From contig NZ_JAWDKD010000008.1 in assembly GCF_032714475.1 (NCBI RefSeq), positions 1-64,000 on the forward strand: DNA of 64,000 bases. The letters run 5' to 3'. Shown piece by piece: positions 29,078-38,670 of this stretch. Source of the stretch: Methanolapillus africanus (lineage in GTDB: Archaea > Halobacteriota > Methanosarcinia > Methanosarcinales > Methanosarcinaceae). A program made the translations under genes and the position numbers. How positions within the stretch are numbered: position 1 is the stretch's first letter; each line of letters starts with the position of its first letter. The notes beneath the pieces are model-generated. The model was given only the letters and a program-made list of their open reading frames with translations. It had not been told where the DNA came from and did no database searches.

Positions 29078-30974
29078 ACAAGATTCTGAAAGTTTCCAAA
29101 TTCACAAGCGGCTTGGCGTCGATTCTGGCTTTCTTCTTGATGGAATCGGCAAACTCAATACACGATTTTTCGTCGCCGTGCGACGTGTAAATGCGTTCGG
29201 GTTTGGGCTGCATCTTTTTGACGTAATCCATCAGCTGTTTGACGTCGGAGTGACCTGAGAAACCATCAATGGTCTCAATGCCCATGTTGACTTTCACGGT
29301 GTTGTTGTTGCCGACAGCGATTTCTTTCCAACCTTTTTGGATGCGCCGGCCGATTGTGCCGTCCGCCTGGTAACCGACGAAAACCAATGTATTTTTCTCA
29401 TCGGGCGCCAGCTTGTAGAAATAATTCATCACAGGGCCGCCGGTCATCATACCGGAAGTGGCAATAATCACACAGGGATGCGGCTCTTCCAAAATCTTGT
29501 CGCGCATGTCTTTGGAGTCCACCTGACGGAACGATTCCGACAGGAACGGGTTTTGCCCTTTCTGGAAGATCTGCTTTTTGAGTTCGCTGTTCAAATATTC
29601 GGGATGGGTTGCGTGAATGGCGGTCGCTTCCCAAATCATACCGTCTAAATAAACCGGAACGTTCGGAATGAAACCTTTACGGATGGCTTCTTCGAGCACA
29701 ATCATAACTTCTTGACTTCGACCGACGGCGAAAGCCGGAATGAGAACGGCGCCGCCGCGTTCGACGGTCGTTTTGATGATTTTTTGAAGATTGCGCTCGG
29801 CGTCGCGAAGCGGCGTCTGGAATCCGTTGTTGTTGCCGTAGGTGGCTTCCGTCACGACGGTTTCCACACGCGGGAATTTGTTGACGGCCGGGTCAAAGAG
29901 CCGGGTGCGCTCGTATTTGTAGTCGCCGGTGAACACAATATTGTGAAGGCCGTCACCGATGTGGAAGTGAGAAATCGCCGAGCCGATGATGTGACCGGCG
30001 TTGTGGAACGTCAATTTGATATCCGGCGCAATGTCCGTCACTTCTTCATAATCCAGCGGGATCATGTGCAAAAGCTCTTTTTCGATGGTAGCCGAATCGT
30101 ACGGCACCTTTTTGCCTTCTTTGGACGCCACGTCGATGTAGTCGAGCTGCAGAAGAATCGTCATATCGCGGGTCGGCGGGGTGCAGTACACCGGACCGGA
30201 ATACCCGTATTTGAAGAGCAGCGGCACGAGTCCCTGGTGGTCCATGTGGGCGTGGGTGATGACAATCGCATCCAGTTCATCGAAGTGGTTGACTTCCGGA
30301 ACGTAAAGGTAAGGCGTTTTGTCTTCAGAACCCAAGTTGACGCCGCAATCAATCATGATTTTGGATTCGGGCGTGGACAATAAGTAGCAGCTCCGGCCGA
30401 CTTCCATGCAGCCGCCGAGCGCCGTAATCCGGATCCATTGATCGGGATGGGAGCATTCGCGGTGGATTTTGCGGCCGACGTCTTTGAGGATTTCCTTGCG
30501 CTCTTTGAGGTTGTTGCGCATGAAATCGCGGACATTTTTCACGGTTTTGGATTTAATCGGCGGCGTGCGGGCCACTTTTGGGATCCAGCCGATTTCTTTG
30601 GTGATTTCGCGCAGCGTGTCGCCATGCTTTCCGATCACAAGCCCCGGTTTTTCGGCTTCGATAATCACTTCGCCCGAGTCCGGGTCAAAATAACAGTTGG
30701 AAATAACGGAGTCTGCCGGAACGATTTTATGAATGAGTTCAATGGAGCGCTCGGGCTCGGCCAAAACTTTCGGGTCCGGGCGAACCGCAATTCTGATCCG
30801 GAGAACTTTGGCCAAATTCCGGATAATATTACCGTCATCGGCGAACTTCTTCGGATCTTCCGTATACAAAACAAGCTGCGGACCCTCGAAACTGACGCCG
30901 GAAATGGTGACACCGTCCGGCAGATTCTTTTCGATCTTTGCGCGAAGGTCAGCTAAAACATCATCTATTGCCAT
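29076..30974 (-). CDS. fttA: aCPSF1/FttA transcription termination ribonuclease
   Basis: 632 residues. Two KH-like domains at the N-terminus (residues 1-145; VIGKHGDTLREITKEIG) precede a metallo-beta-lactamase fold with THAHMDHQG (about residue 240) and a beta-CASP domain (FTGDYKYERTRLFDP, PAFAVGRSQEVMIVLEEA, GFSGHSDVKQLMDYV, IYTSHGDEKS). This is the archaeal CPSF73 homologue that cleaves transcripts and terminates transcription at U-rich tracts. ATG 30974 has GGAAAG upstream. The proteasome gene psmB starts 961 bp upstream on the same strand; I recall this neighbourhood as conserved in archaea. Confidence 0.95.
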   Translation of the reverse strand: MAIDDVLADLRAKIEKNLPDGVTISGVSFEGPQLVLYTEDPKKFADDGNIIRNLAKVLRIRIAVRPDPKVLAEPERSIELIHKIVPADSVISNCYFDPDSGEVIIEAEKPGLVIGKHGDTLREITKEIGWIPKVARTPPIKSKTVKNVRDFMRNNLKERKEILKDVGRKIHRECSHPDQWIRITALGGCMEVGRSCYLLSTPESKIMIDCGVNLGSEDKTPYLYVPEVNHFDELDAIVITHAHMDHQGLVPLLFKYGYSGPVYCTPPTRDMTILLQLDYIDVASKEGKKVPYDSATIEKELLHMIPLDYEEVTDIAPDIKLTFHNAGHIIGSAISHFHIGDGLHNIVFTGDYKYERTRLFDPAVNKFPRVETVVTEATYGNNNGFQTPLRDAERNLQKIIKTTVERGGAVLIPAFAVGRSQEVMIVLEEAIRKGFIPNVPVYLDGMIWEATAIHATHPEYLNSELKKQIFQKGQNPFLSESFRQVDSKDMRDKILEEPHPCVIIATSGMMTGGPVMNYFYKLAPDEKNTLVFVGYQADGTIGRRIQKGWKEIAVGNNNTVKVNMGIETIDGFSGHSDVKQLMDYVKKMQPKPERIYTSHGDEKSCIEFADSIKKKARIDAKPLVNLETFRIL

Positions 30975-31296
30975 TATGAACTTTCCTTTTTTAAAATGAG
31001 TATGAGATACAAATAAGATTGAATAAAGTTGAATAAGATTGAATAAAATTAAATTTTTTAAATTTGGTTTGCCGTATTTTATTTTTTAATGAATCGGTCA
31101 AAAAATTACATTTTAAAATAACTGATATAATAATTATGAAATAATTATGAAATAATTACGATATTGAAAATGAAATTTGAAATAAAATTGAATAATTTGG
31201 TAAAATTGTAAAATAAAGTGAAAAACAGATTTAAACAAAAGAACAGGGTTTATTGTTTAAATCCGGGTATCAAAAATATATCAAACGATCAACGAA
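30975..31296. other. AT-rich spacer
   Basis: 322 bp between fttA and psmB. Contains simple repeats (TGAATAAGATTGAATAA; ATTATGAAATAATTATG) and no visible gene or repeat-family element. The fttA promoter is expected in the part next to 30974. Confidence 0.5.
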
Positions 31297-31935
31297 TCAG
31301 TTGAGTTTGCCGCGGATTTTTTGAATGTCCGCGTCGTCCATTCTCAGGAAACCGTCGTTTGTAATTTTCACGACGCTGATCGCGTCGCCGGAGGCCGAGT
31401 CTCTTTTCATGGCCGTGTGCAGTGCGCGAACCGCAAGTTCGGCGCCTTCGTCCACCGTCATGGTTTCCCGGTAGTGGTCTTCGAGAACACCGTACGCGAT
31501 CGGAGATCCGGAGCCGGTGGAAACCGCTTTCGTTTCTTCAATCGTTCCGCCCATCGCGTCCAAGGAGTAAAGTCCGGAACCGTTCTTGTCGATGCCGCCG
31601 ATAATCAATTGAACCCCGTACGGGTAGTAGCGGTTGGAGTTGAGTAAGTTGGAAAGGAGTGTGGAAAGCCCTTTAATCGTCATGGCTTCTTTGCGGCGCA
31701 TCTCGTAAAGTTTGGATTCGACCGTCAGCCCGCGAATGATTTGTTGGGCGTCGCCGACAGATCCCGCAAGGGTGAGCCCGATGCGGTCGCCGAGTTGGTA
31801 CACTTTTTTAGCTTCGCGGCTGGCAATGAAATGCCCCATCGTCGCGCGTTTTTCACTGGCAAGAACAATGCCGTCGGTACAGATGATTCCGACCGTGGTG
31901 GTTCCGTGTAAATAATTGGAGTTTTGTTCAGTCAT
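31297..31935 (-). CDS. psmB: Proteasome beta subunit
   Basis: 212 residues. A short propeptide (MTEQNSNYLHG) is cut before the catalytic threonine of TTTVGIICTDG at residue 12. The conserved lysine in VLASEKRATMG, the GSGSPIAYG turn and DEGAELAVRALHTAM are present. It forms the proteolytic chamber of the 20S proteasome; the alpha subunit is not in the window. ATG 31935 is followed at once by the propeptide. Confidence 0.95.
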   Translation of the reverse strand: MTEQNSNYLHGTTTVGIICTDGIVLASEKRATMGHFIASREAKKVYQLGDRIGLTLAGSVGDAQQIIRGLTVESKLYEMRRKEAMTIKGLSTLLSNLLNSNRYYPYGVQLIIGGIDKNGSGLYSLDAMGGTIEETKAVSTGSGSPIAYGVLEDHYRETMTVDEGAELAVRALHTAMKRDSASGDAISVVKITNDGFLRMDDADIQKIRGKLN

Positions 31936-32548
31936 TTTTGAACCTTGTTTGTTGTTTGGTAATTGTTGGTTGTATGTTTATTTGATAAGTGATAAGTTAT
32001 AAGCCATGAATAAAAGGTAGAAGATAAATGTTTCGAAAAATTTCCGGCGTCAAATCATTATCAAAATGACAATGAATTAACGGACCGGATTCGAAAAAGT
32101 ATCAGAATCAACGCCAACCGCATTGATTTAAAAATTATATTGAAAATTTAAAAACTCATGGAATTTAAAAATTAATATGAACGGATGAAACAAATTCATT
32201 TTGAAAAAAGCTGGTTTTAAAGCGGAAAAACGACTTTTTCAAAAAAGTTATCAATACAAAATTGCGTTTTAATCACTAACAGATAGAACCATATTCATTT
32301 CGATATATATAAATTTCCCTTTTAAACCCGAAAAACACAGGTTTTCGAATCGAAATGCAATCGTCCCATCCATCGTCCAATCAATCTTTAATCAATCTTC
32401 AATCAATCTTCAATCAATCTTTAATCAATCTTCAATCAATCTTCAATCAATCTTCAATCAATCTTCAATCAATCTTCAATCAATCTTCAATCAATCTTCA
32501 ATCAATCTTCAATCAATCTTCAATCAATCTTTAATCAATCTTCAATCA
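31936..32548. repeat. AT-rich spacer with 11-bp minisatellite
   Basis: The first 430 bp are AT-rich and hold the psmB promoter region; GATATATATAAATTT near 32298-32312 is a TATA-like block. From 32379 to 32548 there are about 15 units of AATCAATCTTC (or AATCAATCTTT), running into the stop codon of the HD gene. No gene is seen. Confidence 0.85.
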
Positions 32549-33064
32549 ATCATCCGAGTAATTAAAATCAACTTCATACGCCAGTTCTTTGACACGCTGC
32601 CGGCTTTCTTTGTCCAGGCCTCTTTCTTTCATGATCTTAATTCTCTTTTTCAGCGTAATCACTTTGGTGCCCTTGACAATATTGTCAGCGTGCGCCACGA
32701 TTTTCTCTTCAAGCGTCCGTGGCATATAATCGTCATCCGGAAGACCGAACATGTGTGCTTCCTCACACGTGAGACCGGCGCCCACATGTTTTTTGATGAT
32801 ACTGATGACACGTTCGTCCAAATTATGTTTTTTGGCCAGCTCCATACCGAGAACGGCATGGTCGATGTCATGCGATTGCGCGCGCCCCAAATCATGCAGC
32901 AAGGCACCGATTTCGACAAGCTCAATATCCACATCCATTCCGGCCGCCGCGTTTTCCCGAGCGATGCGCACGGCTTCGTCGGCGACGGTAACGCAGTGCT
33001 CAATGACTTTATCGTCGCAGCCTTCCTCTTTTAAAATTTGAATCGCTTCATCGCGGCTGATCAT
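32546..33064 (-). CDS. HD-domain phosphohydrolase (TIGR00295 type)
   Basis: 172 residues. HD motif pattern: HCVTVADEAVRIA, LLHDLGRAQ, ISIIKKHVGAG and IVAHADNIV give the H...HD...H...D metal ligands. Resembles the archaeal TIGR00295 family of small HD proteins with unknown substrate. ATG 33064 has a GGTGG site 4-8 bp upstream. The 11-bp minisatellite reaches the last codons. Confidence 0.85.
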   Translation of the reverse strand: MISRDEAIQILKEEGCDDKVIEHCVTVADEAVRIARENAAAGMDVDIELVEIGALLHDLGRAQSHDIDHAVLGMELAKKHNLDERVISIIKKHVGAGLTCEEAHMFGLPDDDYMPRTLEEKIVAHADNIVKGTKVITLKKRIKIMKERGLDKESRQRVKELAYEVDFNYSDD

Positions 33065-33247
33065 TTTACCACCCGGTTAGAGTATCAAGAGACGAAAATA
33101 AATGAAATGAATGAATAAAATCAGAATAAATGAAATTAAGTGAAATTGAAATGAAATTAAAAATTTAAATGAAATATAAATGAAATTGATGTTAGAAATT
33201 AAGTTAAAAACAAAGTAAATAATTGATGAAAAAATAAAATGGCGGAA

Positions 33248-33925
33248 TTATCTCGGCATATCGCCGAATTCCGCGATGCGTGTGTCAAGCAATTGCTTAA
33301 ACAGTTCGTTGTCTTCAAACACCAAGTCTTCTCCGCAAATCGGGCAGATGAAGTCTGTTTCCGTCGCTTCGTCAAAGACCAGGCGGAGACAGTTTTGCGG
33401 ACAAACGTAAAAGACGTTGTTGTCTTCATACTCTTTTCTTTTGAGCAAGTTCCGGTACAACTTTTTCTTTTCGCGCTCAATCTGGTAATCAATACCGTCC
33501 ATATTGATTTGCCACCGGAAAGTCAGCCAGCCGCTGTTGGCGTCGCGTTCGCGCCGGCAGATCGTGAATTTGTTTTCATACAAGATGAACAAAATCTTCC
33601 GAACGGTGTTGAGCGTGATTTCATATTCGCCGACGGCTTCAGCTTTTGCTTTTTCCGCTTCTTTTTCGGCCTTTTTCAGATCCTTTTCAAGCTTTTTAAC
33701 ATCGGCTTGGCTTTCGCCGGCCGCTTTGATTTCCGCTTTTAACTTTTTGACTTTGTCGTCCGCTTCTTTGGAAGCCGACTTGAGCGGGTTTAAAACGTTG
33801 CAGATTTCCTCGTCCGTCACTTCCCCTTCCGGCATATTCCGGATGAGCGTGATGCCGTCCTCGCCAATCAAACGTCTCAAATAACCGTTAATTAAAGGAT
33901 CATCCAAATCAATCAAATCAATCAC
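33248..33925 (-). CDS. tfe: Transcription initiation factor TFE, alpha subunit
   Basis: 225 residues from GTG 33925. N-terminal winged helix (NGYLRRLIGEDGITLIRNMPEGEVTDEEI), then a long charged coiled-coil insert (about residues 55-95: KLKAEIKAAG...KAEKEAEKAKAE) and a C-terminal zinc ribbon (YVCPQNC ... FICPICGED). TFE assists promoter melting by archaeal RNA polymerase. The charged insert makes it longer than the TFE proteins I know (about 170-180 residues). Confidence 0.92.
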   Translation of the reverse strand: MIDLIDLDDPLINGYLRRLIGEDGITLIRNMPEGEVTDEEICNVLNPLKSASKEADDKVKKLKAEIKAAGESQADVKKLEKDLKKAEKEAEKAKAEAVGEYEITLNTVRKILFILYENKFTICRRERDANSGWLTFRWQINMDGIDYQIEREKKKLYRNLLKRKEYEDNNVFYVCPQNCLRLVFDEATETDFICPICGEDLVFEDNELFKQLLDTRIAEFGDMPR

Positions 33926-34146
33926 AGCCTCTTAAAAATATTTTTAAAATACAGTTGAATAAATAATAAATTGTAAAGAATAAATAATAAATTGTAAAAA
34001 ATAATTGTAAAGAATAAATGATAAATGAAATAAATCCAAATTCAGTGTCCTTAATTGTTTATCAAATATTTATAGTTAGAGATAAGTTGGAACAATTTGG
34101 AACATGTTCGAAACAGTGCCGCCTCGCCGCACGCAGCCCGCCGTCC

Positions 34147-35304
34147 TTACAGTGCAAAAATACCGTATGGCGTTCTGAAAACTTTAATTTCACTGCCGGC
34201 CAGCGCATTAAACGAAATCGGTTTTTTGATCGTCACCGTTTCAAATGTCACCGGATCCAAAACCATAATCGCGTTCTCTTCCACATCCACCAAAACGGCG
34301 TTTTCGGCGTCGGCCGTGTTCCCCAAAAATTTGGCGTCTTTTAAGTTTTCGTTTTCCGTAAAATAGGAGGACGAATCCAGCAAGTTGATACCGGTCAGCC
34401 GCTTTGCGCAGTTTCGGACTTCAATCACTTTGCCGTCGATGTAAATCACATCACCTTTTTTAAATTCCGGCAGCCGCATCGCAAATGTCGTCCGGAAAAT
34501 TTCCCGCCCGTCCTTGACGCCCGCCAGCGTATAGGATTCTGCGACAGAACCACCCATCAATTCGATGATGCGTTTACAAACATGGCGCCCGGCATTTGTG
34601 GAGCCAATAAAAACGTCGGCGCCGTCTTTAAAAGTCATCGAATCCGTGACAAAGGCGAGTTTATCGCCCTTTTTCAACTGTTGAATCATGGTGTCGTTGA
34701 TGATTTGAAGACAGCGGTCAACTTCTTCTTTGGCCGGCATTCGGTTGCCGCCGCGGACTTGGATGATGCCTTCAAAATAACCGCCGGCGCGGCGGCTGCA
34801 CATGTCGCACGCTTCGCGTTTAACCCGGACTTCGGTTTTGGCGTCCTTGTAAAGCTTAATGCCTTCCACTTCCGCTTCCATATCAACCAAAACATCGTAA
34901 ATGTACGGCGAACGCGGATGCGCGTGCATGCCGATGGTGACGTTTTGAGCGTCTTCATGAAAGAGCATGTTTTCCTGTGCGGTCAGCGTCACGATTTCTT
35001 CAATGTTTTCAAAATCGCACCACTTGCTTTTGTAATAGTGGGCGCCGCATTGCGGACACACGCGCGCGTGGAGCACGAGCGGCAATTGAAATAAACTGAA
35101 TTTTTGAGCAAAACAATCCCGGCAAACATTTTTGACCAAAACGTCCGTCTCTTGGCCGCACTCGGGACAAATGAGATTGCGGGCAGACGGCGATGAAGCC
35201 AGTGTCTGTGCAGATGCCGGAGCCGATGTCTGTGCCGGCACCGATGCGGATTGTTTCTCCGGATTTTGACCGGATTTCGAACCTGTATTTTTTTGTGAAT
35301 TCAT
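34147..35304 (-). CDS. nmd3: NMD3 family ribosome-associated protein
   Basis: 385 residues. A low-complexity N-terminus rich in S, A, P and Q (residues 1-40) precedes CPECGQETDVLVKNVCRDCF and CPQCGAHYYKSKWC, the zinc-binding cysteine sets of archaeal NMD3. Then VRVKREACDMCSRRAGGYFEGIIQVRGG is typical of the family. In eukaryotes NMD3 escorts 60S subunits; the archaeal role is probably in large-subunit maturation. The C-terminus has an OB-like fold (GDVIYIDGKVIEV). Confidence 0.9.
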   Translation of the reverse strand: MNSQKNTGSKSGQNPEKQSASVPAQTSAPASAQTLASSPSARNLICPECGQETDVLVKNVCRDCFAQKFSLFQLPLVLHARVCPQCGAHYYKSKWCDFENIEEIVTLTAQENMLFHEDAQNVTIGMHAHPRSPYIYDVLVDMEAEVEGIKLYKDAKTEVRVKREACDMCSRRAGGYFEGIIQVRGGNRMPAKEEVDRCLQIINDTMIQQLKKGDKLAFVTDSMTFKDGADVFIGSTNAGRHVCKRIIELMGGSVAESYTLAGVKDGREIFRTTFAMRLPEFKKGDVIYIDGKVIEVRNCAKRLTGINLLDSSSYFTENENLKDAKFLGNTADAENAVLVDVEENAIMVLDPVTFETVTIKKPISFNALAGSEIKVFRTPYGIFAL

Positions 35305-35397
35305 GACAAACCGTCACTTCGTTTTGAATAAATATTATTTTGAAATATTATTTTCAATGAATTATATAATTATGAAACATGTTTCAATTAATCTTAT

Positions 35398-36864
35398 TTA
35401 AGTTTTGTTTTTCGGCGGCCAATTCTCTTCCAGCCACTTAACGAGCCGTCCGGAATCCATCGGTCCGACCAATGCCGACACTTTCATTTCTTTTTCGATA
35501 TCATTTTGCAGGCGCGCCGCAAGCCCCGGCAAAATCAGTGTCTTGCAAGCCATCGCGTCAAAGTCAAACGCCGCGTTTTCAAATCCGGCCTGAATCACGC
35601 CGGCCGTCAGCTGTCCGCCGGCCACCGCCGCTTCCACGCCAAGTCCACCCGTATTGACGGACAGCAAATAGCAATCCACATTTGACGACGCTAAATCGCT
35701 TTCCACCGTGTAGAACGTGAGCGCGAAATTGGTCGTGAACAAAACCGGCGATTCGTGAGTCGGATTTCCGATCGTATACATTTTCGGCTCGACCGACGCC
35801 GGCGTTCTCGGATCTGTGTAAATCATCTTCGTCACATGAAGCAGCGGAAGCACTTCATACGGCTCCAGACCGTGAATAATCATAATGTCAGCATAACGAA
35901 CGGTGAGCGCCGTCGCCGTCATGGTTTCAAAGTAACCGGCGTCCGCCAAAACACTTTCCATGGGGGATTTGTCTGCTGCCGATGCACGAATTTCTTTGGC
36001 CGAACGTCTCCAAGACGCAATCGGAAGCGCGATTAACGGATACGCCAAATCAGCGTCGCCGTCAAGTGCTGCTTTTCGAATCTGAATAAAATTCAAGAAC
36101 GTTTGCCCGATTTCGCTGTTGCCGCATCCGGCGCCGGGGTCTAAAACCAATTTGGTCACGCCGGCTTTTTGAAGAGCGGCGGCGAGTGATTTTAATTCGT
36201 TCAAATCGCCGTTTGCGGAAACGACTAACGGAACGTCAAATTCAAGCGCCAGTTTCGCCATTTCCATGCGGTTTTTCATGTCGCAGGCATACATGAGCGG
36301 ATTTTGACCGGCGGCCGCCGCCAATCCGGCGCGCATCACGTCAGCATTTTTGGTACACAAAATCAGCGGCATATTGCTCTTTTTGAGAATGGCTGCCACG
36401 CATTTCCCGAACGTTTCCGGATTGTTGGAAACGCTGCGCACCGCAATCATATCCAAATACAAAAATTCGCCGACGTAGAATTTTTTAAATGATTGAATCT
36501 TATCGACGCGTTCCGAAAGAGCGGCATCGGACATCGTGTCCCAAACATCGACCGCAATCGGCGTTTTGTTGTAAAACGAAAGTGTGTGGCGGAACATCAC
36601 ATCGTCGCCGCCGATGGTGACGGCGCGCTCGCCAACACCGATTTGAATTTCGGAAATTGTCGGCTGCAACAGCTCCGTCAAAGCTTCAAAATCCCGAACG
36701 GATTCCGGCGTTTTTTGCGACAGCAGAGCGTCCTTGATTTCTGATAAACGAATCCTTCGGCTGACCAAATCGGAAGCCATGGTCATTTTGGATTTGCCGA
36801 ACAGTTTTTCGCAATCGTTCGGCAGATACATATAAACATCAAGCGGACTCTTGGCTTTTCTCAT
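35398..36864 (-). CDS. cdhE: Acetyl-CoA decarbonylase/synthase gamma subunit without [4Fe-4S] cysteines
   Basis: Corrinoid protein large subunit that carries methyl groups to and from acetyl-CoA synthase. 488 residues from ATG 36864, which overlaps the cdhD stop (ATGA) and has GGAGGTG upstream. TIM-barrel strands (VTIGGDDVMFRH, VLDPGAGCGNSEIG) and the C-terminal corrinoid domain (FTTNFALTFYTVESDL, GLGVEAAVAGGQLT, LVGPMDSGRL) are well kept. The family N-terminus normally binds a cluster through TNCGECG-type cysteines (four in about 30 residues). Here it reads YMYLPNDCEKLFGKSKM and then no further cysteine up to RDF, so the cluster must be absent. Other Cdh subunits are not nearby. Confidence 0.92.
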   Translation of the reverse strand: MRKAKSPLDVYMYLPNDCEKLFGKSKMTMASDLVSRRIRLSEIKDALLSQKTPESVRDFEALTELLQPTISEIQIGVGERAVTIGGDDVMFRHTLSFYNKTPIAVDVWDTMSDAALSERVDKIQSFKKFYVGEFLYLDMIAVRSVSNNPETFGKCVAAILKKSNMPLILCTKNADVMRAGLAAAAGQNPLMYACDMKNRMEMAKLALEFDVPLVVSANGDLNELKSLAAALQKAGVTKLVLDPGAGCGNSEIGQTFLNFIQIRKAALDGDADLAYPLIALPIASWRRSAKEIRASAADKSPMESVLADAGYFETMTATALTVRYADIMIIHGLEPYEVLPLLHVTKMIYTDPRTPASVEPKMYTIGNPTHESPVLFTTNFALTFYTVESDLASSNVDCYLLSVNTGGLGVEAAVAGGQLTAGVIQAGFENAAFDFDAMACKTLILPGLAARLQNDIEKEMKVSALVGPMDSGRLVKWLEENWPPKNKT

Positions 36865-38132
36865 TCGTACACCTCCGTGAGCCACGCGTCATAATCTGCA
36901 CCGGATTGGCCGGTTTCCGGCAAGTTATTCGAATTTTGTGCATCGGACAAGAGTTTCAACATCTGTTTTAACGTCGACACCGCTTTGGGATGCATCATCA
37001 TAAACAAATCATTGCCGGCAAGCGCCAGTGATAGACCGGTGGTAATTTCCCAAATCGGTCCACGGTATTTGCGGTCGCCCCAATCGGAATCATCCGGCAT
37101 CGGCGAAGAAATCATCCAGGCTTCGCGCGCGCCCCAGGCGTTTGTCGTGCCGGACGAAAGCGGAAACGCAAGTTCTTTGTCGCCGGAAAGTCCGGCCATC
37201 CGGATGCGTTCCATGTTGGAATAAGCGTAATCCAAACCGTAGCCGAGCGCGGCTGTCGTCGGGTCCATCACCAGGCTGTCCGGCGAAATATTGCACTGGC
37301 GCATCAGTTTGCGGTTCAGTTCTTTTTGCGCGTTGATGTCCATTTGTGTCCAGGACAAGATCACGTGCCCGTACTTTTTGGCGGCGTTGGCGACGCGCTG
37401 ATAATCCATATTCAAGTTGGCGGACGCAATCAAAACCCGTTCGCCTTCGGCCGCTTCGGCCGCTTTTTCCAAAACTTCCGGATCCTTTTTCGGATTGCCG
37501 CTGCCGCCGATCACGATCGGAACATCCACGGCTTGTAAAACATCTTCGACCGTCTTGGCCGCATCTTTGGCGGACGTGTCTTTGATGTTCGGGTCGGTGG
37601 AAATCAAGTGAATGGTGACCATGTCCGCGCCGAAATCCCGGACGACTTTTTTCGCCCATTCGGCCGGATCGTTGATGACGTCGTCGTAATTTTCGCGAAC
37701 GGATTTGGCAAGGCTCATCGGCATGTCGAAAACATCCATGGTGACGCAGTTGGGATTTTTCATTTTGCCGTCAAAGAAATACGGCATGGTTTGTTCGCCG
37801 CCGACCGTGTATGTTTTTTTGCGGCTGCCGCCGTCCTTTTTGGAGGCGCCGAAAACAACTTCCTGAATCGGCGATTTGAACGCAAACGGCTGAACATCAA
37901 AACGCCGTGCAGGGATTGTGTTGAGAGAGGAAAGAGATGAACGGGATAAGAGAGCGGAAAGTTCGTCGTCGGTCTCGCATCCGAGCGATTTTGCCGCGCC
38001 GGCGAATTGTGCCGCAAGAGCGGGGTCGTCCAGACCGGAAAGCAAAGCGTCGGCGTCGACACTCTCCGCGTCGGAAGATTGAAGATTTTTCAATAATTTT
38101 TCCAAATCCGAAAGTTTAATTTTTCGCGTCAT
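36861..38132 (-). CDS. cdhD: Acetyl-CoA decarbonylase/synthase delta subunit
   Basis: 423 residues. Partner of CdhE in the corrinoid methyl-transfer component. Conserved segments: PIQEVVFGASKKDGGSR, VTMDVFDMP, DMVTIHLISTDPNIKDTS, IGGSGNPKKDPEVLEKAAE, LSWTQMDINAQKELNRKL, MDPTTAALGYGLDYAYSNM and FPLSSGTTNAWGARE. The N-terminal 90 residues are variable, as in the family. First gene of a two-gene operon with cdhE, overlapping by 4 bp. In Methanosarcina these genes follow cdhABC; here they stand alone. Confidence 0.94.
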   Translation of the reverse strand: MTRKIKLSDLEKLLKNLQSSDAESVDADALLSGLDDPALAAQFAGAAKSLGCETDDELSALLSRSSLSSLNTIPARRFDVQPFAFKSPIQEVVFGASKKDGGSRKKTYTVGGEQTMPYFFDGKMKNPNCVTMDVFDMPMSLAKSVRENYDDVINDPAEWAKKVVRDFGADMVTIHLISTDPNIKDTSAKDAAKTVEDVLQAVDVPIVIGGSGNPKKDPEVLEKAAEAAEGERVLIASANLNMDYQRVANAAKKYGHVILSWTQMDINAQKELNRKLMRQCNISPDSLVMDPTTAALGYGLDYAYSNMERIRMAGLSGDKELAFPLSSGTTNAWGAREAWMISSPMPDDSDWGDRKYRGPIWEITTGLSLALAGNDLFMMMHPKAVSTLKQMLKLLSDAQNSNNLPETGQSGADYDAWLTEVYE

Positions 38133-38670
38133 GATTCCCTTTGAATACTGATTGATTGATATTTTAATTTTGCTTTGGTTTTATTTGTTTTTGTTTATTG
38201 TTTTGTATTGTTTTGTATTGTTTTGTATTGTTTTGTTTATTATTTTTGTTTTGTTTTGTTTTGCTTCCGGTTCCGGATGAAAAACGAATATGTGGATAAA
38301 CAATGAGTCTTCTATTTATATCTGAATGAATTATATAGTAACTATACCTGATTTGGTAATAATTGCAAAAGTTGTGATTCCATGAAGCTGACGACAAATA
38401 TTGTAATCTTAAATCCTATTGATTGTGATTACGATAAAATATTTTTGAATTTTTAAATCTGCTTCATCAACAAACAATGCATTCAGAGAAACGAAAAGCC
38501 AAATCTGCTTATCCTTTAAATCGCCATGCGTTGTTACTGTATGTTCCATATCGATCGGCAACGGCGCAATCAAAAAATAAATCAAAAAAATAGAATAAAT
38601 AAAACAGAAACGAAAAACAATAAAAATGAAATGTCACCCCTTTGGGAAAATAAACGGAGAGTGTAAAATT
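38133..38670. other. Divergent promoter region with 10-bp repeats
   Basis: Lies between cdhD (-) and the DUF655 gene (+). Four units of TTTTGTATTG lie at 38201-38240, 70 bp upstream of cdhD. GATATAAATAG on the - strand at about 38311-38321 is a likely TATA box for cdhDE, giving a long leader of about 150 nt that contains the repeats. No gene is seen. Confidence 0.5.
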
